Source of the DNA: an uncultured Prosthecobacter sp. | GTDB taxonomy: Bacteria > Verrucomicrobiota > Verrucomicrobiia > Verrucomicrobiales > Verrucomicrobiaceae | DNA length: 24,569 nucleotides | Assembly (NCBI GenBank): GCA_947523045.1 | Contig: CANNUR010000018.1 | Span: 1-24,569, forward strand | Direction: 5' to 3' | The notes under the pieces: generated by a model | Told to the model about the DNA's origin: nothing | Seen by the model: only the letters and a program-made list of their open reading frames with translations | Database searches by the model: none | Made by a program: the position numbers and the translations under genes | Shown: piece by piece, positions 22,521 to 24,569 of the stretch | Layout: each line of letters opens with the position of its first letter | Position numbering within the stretch: position 1 is the first letter of the stretch

Positions 22521-24569
22521 ATGAAACGTCTTCTTCCCCTGCTCCTGCTCGCCCTCCCTCCGGTCCACGGCCAAACCGGCGGCCGGCCGATCAACGACGG
22601 TTTCAGCAACACCATCCTGCTCGCCGAACGCGAAGGCAGCTACGCCAATCAGGGCGGCCGCAGCGCCACCGCCGAGTTTGGCGAACCGACGGTCGGCGGA
22701 GAAGCCGCCCGTCACACGGTCTGGTACGGCTACACGGCCCCCGCCAACGGCCGCTGTGTCTTTGACCTGAACGACACCCAGGGCCTGCGCGCCGAACTGC
22801 GCTACCCGGGCAATCCGGCAGCCACCCTGCCCCTGCAGACAGTTGTCGATGGCACCAGCAACACCCTCTTTCCCGGAAACGAACGCCTGTCCGTCGATCT
22901 CGACCGCGGCCAGACGGTCTATCTCGTCGTCGATGCCGAACAACCCTTCGACTTCGAGTGGCGTTTTGCCGAAGTGATCAACGACCACTGGCAGGATGCC
23001 GAGACCCTGCCCGGCAGCAGTGGCACCGTCGTGCGCGGCAACGCCGGCGCCACGCGCAACGGCACGGAAGCCAACCTCGGTCTGGCCTGGCCCGGTGTCT
23101 GGTTCGAATGGACCGCGCCTGCTTCGGGCACGTGGTATTTTGACCTGGTGGGTTCACGCCAGTGGGACGGCAGCACCTTCGACGGCTTTGGTCTGCGCGT
23201 GTACGATTCAACCGCGAGTGGACCCACCAACCTGCTCGGCAGCGGCTCGGGCAGCAGTCTTGACAACACCACCCGGGTGTCGATCGCTGCCACCGAGGGC
23301 CACGTGTACTACCTCGCCTGCGACAGTGGTGGCAACGCCCCCGACAGCCAGCTCTGGCTGTCCTGGTATCCGCAGGGCAGCGCCGGCGTGCTCGCCTGGG
23401 CTGACAACGAGTCCAGGGGTTCCGAAATCGACGGTGGCGTGTTGCTCCGGCTGCTCAAGCTGCGCGGCGATGGCGATGGCAGCGTCAGCTTCGTCAGCGA
23501 CAGCATCGACGGTGCGAATCCGGCCACGGCCGGGGTCGACTACACCCTGCCCGGCACGCTGCCGCTGCCAACCGGCACCCGCTCAGGCACGGTGCTGCTG
23601 CCCTTTCTTGAAGATGACATCGAGGAGCCCCAGGAAGCCGTCGGTCTTGCCTTCAGCAATCCCACCGGCGGCATCACTTTCACCGACGGCAGCACCAACA
23701 CGGTTTTCATCAACGAAACCATCAGCGACGCCGTGCTCACCGGCCTGCGCCAGCGCGAGGTGCGGGTGCGCGAGGGACAGACGGCCTACCTGGAAGTGTA
23801 TCGTCAATACGCCAGTTCGAGCCAGATCGCCGTCGGCTGGCGCGTGCAGTCGGGCAGCTGCCGCGCGGGCGCCGACATGCCGGGCCTGTCGGGCACGGCC
23901 TATCTCAACCCGGGTCAGATGTCGGCCACGATCGCCGTGCCGGTGTACTGGGACCGCGTTTTTGAGGGGCCGGAATCCTTCACCGTCGAACTGACCGACA
24001 GCCCGCAGGCCGGCACGATTGTCGACGGCACCAGCAACACGGTGATTGCCGTTGAGGACGCCGACTTCTTTGTGCCGCGACCCGGCGCCTACTGCGGCCT
24101 GCTCGACACCGAGGCTTGGGGCGCATGGATCAAGTGCACGGTCACCGGTGAGGGCAGCGCCAGCGGCACGGTCGATTACCGTGGCGTCAGCTACCGCTTC
24201 ACGGGCAGCTTTGGCGCCGACGGCCAGCTCGTCGCCGCCTTCACCCGCGCCAACCGGGTGTCGCTCGGCCTGCGCCTGCGCTTTGCGGAAGGCTGGTCGC
24301 GCTGCGCCGCCTCCCTGCGCGATCCCGAGGGCGACTGGGCCGATGGCTGGGTGCGCTACCTGCCCTACAGCAAGACGAATCCCGCGCCGCAGGCGGGTCG
24401 CTACACCCTGCTTTGCGAGGGGATTGGCGACGGTTCCGTGCCGGTGCCACTGGCCGGGACGAGCTTTGTCGGCACCGACGGCAGCGTGCGCTTCATCGGC
24501 CGCACCGCCGACAACCAGACCGCCACCTTCGCCAGCCGCATCGGCCAGTCCGATCCCGAGGGCCTGATC
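22521..24569 (+). CDS. Large exported Calx-beta repeat protein, 3' end beyond window
   Basis: An open frame of 683 codons running off the window without a stop. Signal peptide MKRLLPLLLLALPPVHG. Two PPC-like beta-sandwich segments follow (about 23-140 with VWYGYTAPANGRCVFDL; 153-285 with VWFEWTAPASGTWYFDLVGS and GHVYYLACDSG). Next come two Calx-beta domains (about 295-410, GVDYTLPGT...LEDDIEEPQEAVGLAFSNP; and 412-520, VREGQTAYLEVYRQ...VFEGPESFTVELTDSP). From about 523 there are GxYxGLL-type beta repeats (GAYCGLLDTEAWGAWIKCTVTGEGSASGTVDYRG; again near 626 GRYTLLCEG) that I recall from giant verrucomicrobial surface proteins. A short phrase recurs: VDGTSNT, TDGSTNT, VDGTSNT. Probably a cell-surface or secreted adhesion/scaffold protein; Calx-beta domains bind calcium in other systems. 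CGCAAGCC 33 bp upstream resembles the motif before the sulfatase and PhoD. Function unknown. Confidence 0.85.
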   Translation, partial: MKRLLPLLLLALPPVHGQTGGRPINDGFSNTILLAEREGSYANQGGRSATAEFGEPTVGGEAARHTVWYGYTAPANGRCVFDLNDTQGLRAELRYPGNPAATLPLQTVVDGTSNTLFPGNERLSVDLDRGQTVYLVVDAEQPFDFEWRFAEVINDHWQDAETLPGSSGTVVRGNAGATRNGTEANLGLAWPGVWFEWTAPASGTWYFDLVGSRQWDGSTFDGFGLRVYDSTASGPTNLLGSGSGSSLDNTTRVSIAATEGHVYYLACDSGGNAPDSQLWLSWYPQGSAGVLAWADNESRGSEIDGGVLLRLLKLRGDGDGSVSFVSDSIDGANPATAGVDYTLPGTLPLPTGTRSGTVLLPFLEDDIEEPQEAVGLAFSNPTGGITFTDGSTNTVFINETISDAVLTGLRQREVRVREGQTAYLEVYRQYASSSQIAVGWRVQSGSCRAGADMPGLSGTAYLNPGQMSATIAVPVYWDRVFEGPESFTVELTDSPQAGTIVDGTSNTVIAVEDADFFVPRPGAYCGLLDTEAWGAWIKCTVTGEGSASGTVDYRGVSYRFTGSFGADGQLVAAFTRANRVSLGLRLRFAEGWSRCAASLRDPEGDWADGWVRYLPYSKTNPAPQAGRYTLLCEGIGDGSVPVPLAGTSFVGTDGSVRFIGRTADNQTATFASRIGQSDPEGLI

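Noticed and set aside
22996..23994. A 332-codon plus-strand frame inside the Calx-beta gene, and a similar one from 24046
   Set aside because: Arg/Ala/Ser/Pro-rich out-of-frame translations; the Calx-beta frame starting at 22521 is continuous across both and has domain motifs.

Overview
Working only from sequence, this is an ordinary-looking, gene-dense stretch of a GC-rich (by eye roughly two-thirds G+C) bacterial chromosome. The gene content points to the PVC superphylum, most likely Verrucomicrobiota and perhaps Opitutae. The reasons are a DUF1501 protein, a DUF1080-like lipoprotein, an exported sulfatase, several exported esterases and phosphatases, a giant Calx-beta protein, and a small ferredoxin of a type I associate with Opitutae. 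The taxonomic call is inference.

Layout. (1) 67-3735: DUF1501 and a DUF1080-like lipoprotein (minus) diverge from an exported sulfatase (plus); a perfect 22-bp tandem dyad lies between them. (2) 3788-7005: a minus-strand cluster holA-hflK-hflC (clamp-loader delta subunit, then the SPFH membrane proteins that control FtsH). (3) 7142-10716: a plus-strand cluster of a SulP anion permease, a TPR protein and a serine beta-lactamase-like esterase, whose end overlaps the end of a convergent alpha/beta hydrolase carrying an extra C-terminal beta domain (10706-11902). (4) 12010-14687: exported PhoD-type phosphatase translationally coupled to a second alpha/beta hydrolase. (5) 14761-14994: a ferredoxin with its own hairpin terminator, divergent from hemQ-thiG-rsmC-like (15123-17815). 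(6) 17988-18073: tRNA-Tyr(GUA), followed by two perfect hairpins. (7) 18293-21099: a divergent pair, Tat-exported esterase and ceramidase-like hydrolase. (8) 21342-22421: dinB (Pol IV). (9) 22521 to the window end: a large exported Calx-beta protein that is cut by the edge.

The genes mix housekeeping (holA, hflKC, hemQ, thiG, rsmC, tRNA-Tyr, dinB) with exported hydrolases that would strip sulfate, phosphate and ester groups from polymers. No defence system, prophage, intact IS, CRISPR array or biosynthetic cluster is visible. The non-coding features most worth a second look are: short tandem arrays with a strict 7-bp period but different unit sequences in four separate intergenic gaps; the 22-bp tandem dyad upstream of the sulfatase; and a bipartite motif (CGCAAGCCC-N13-CGTT) at the same distance from the start codons of the sulfatase and the PhoD phosphatase.
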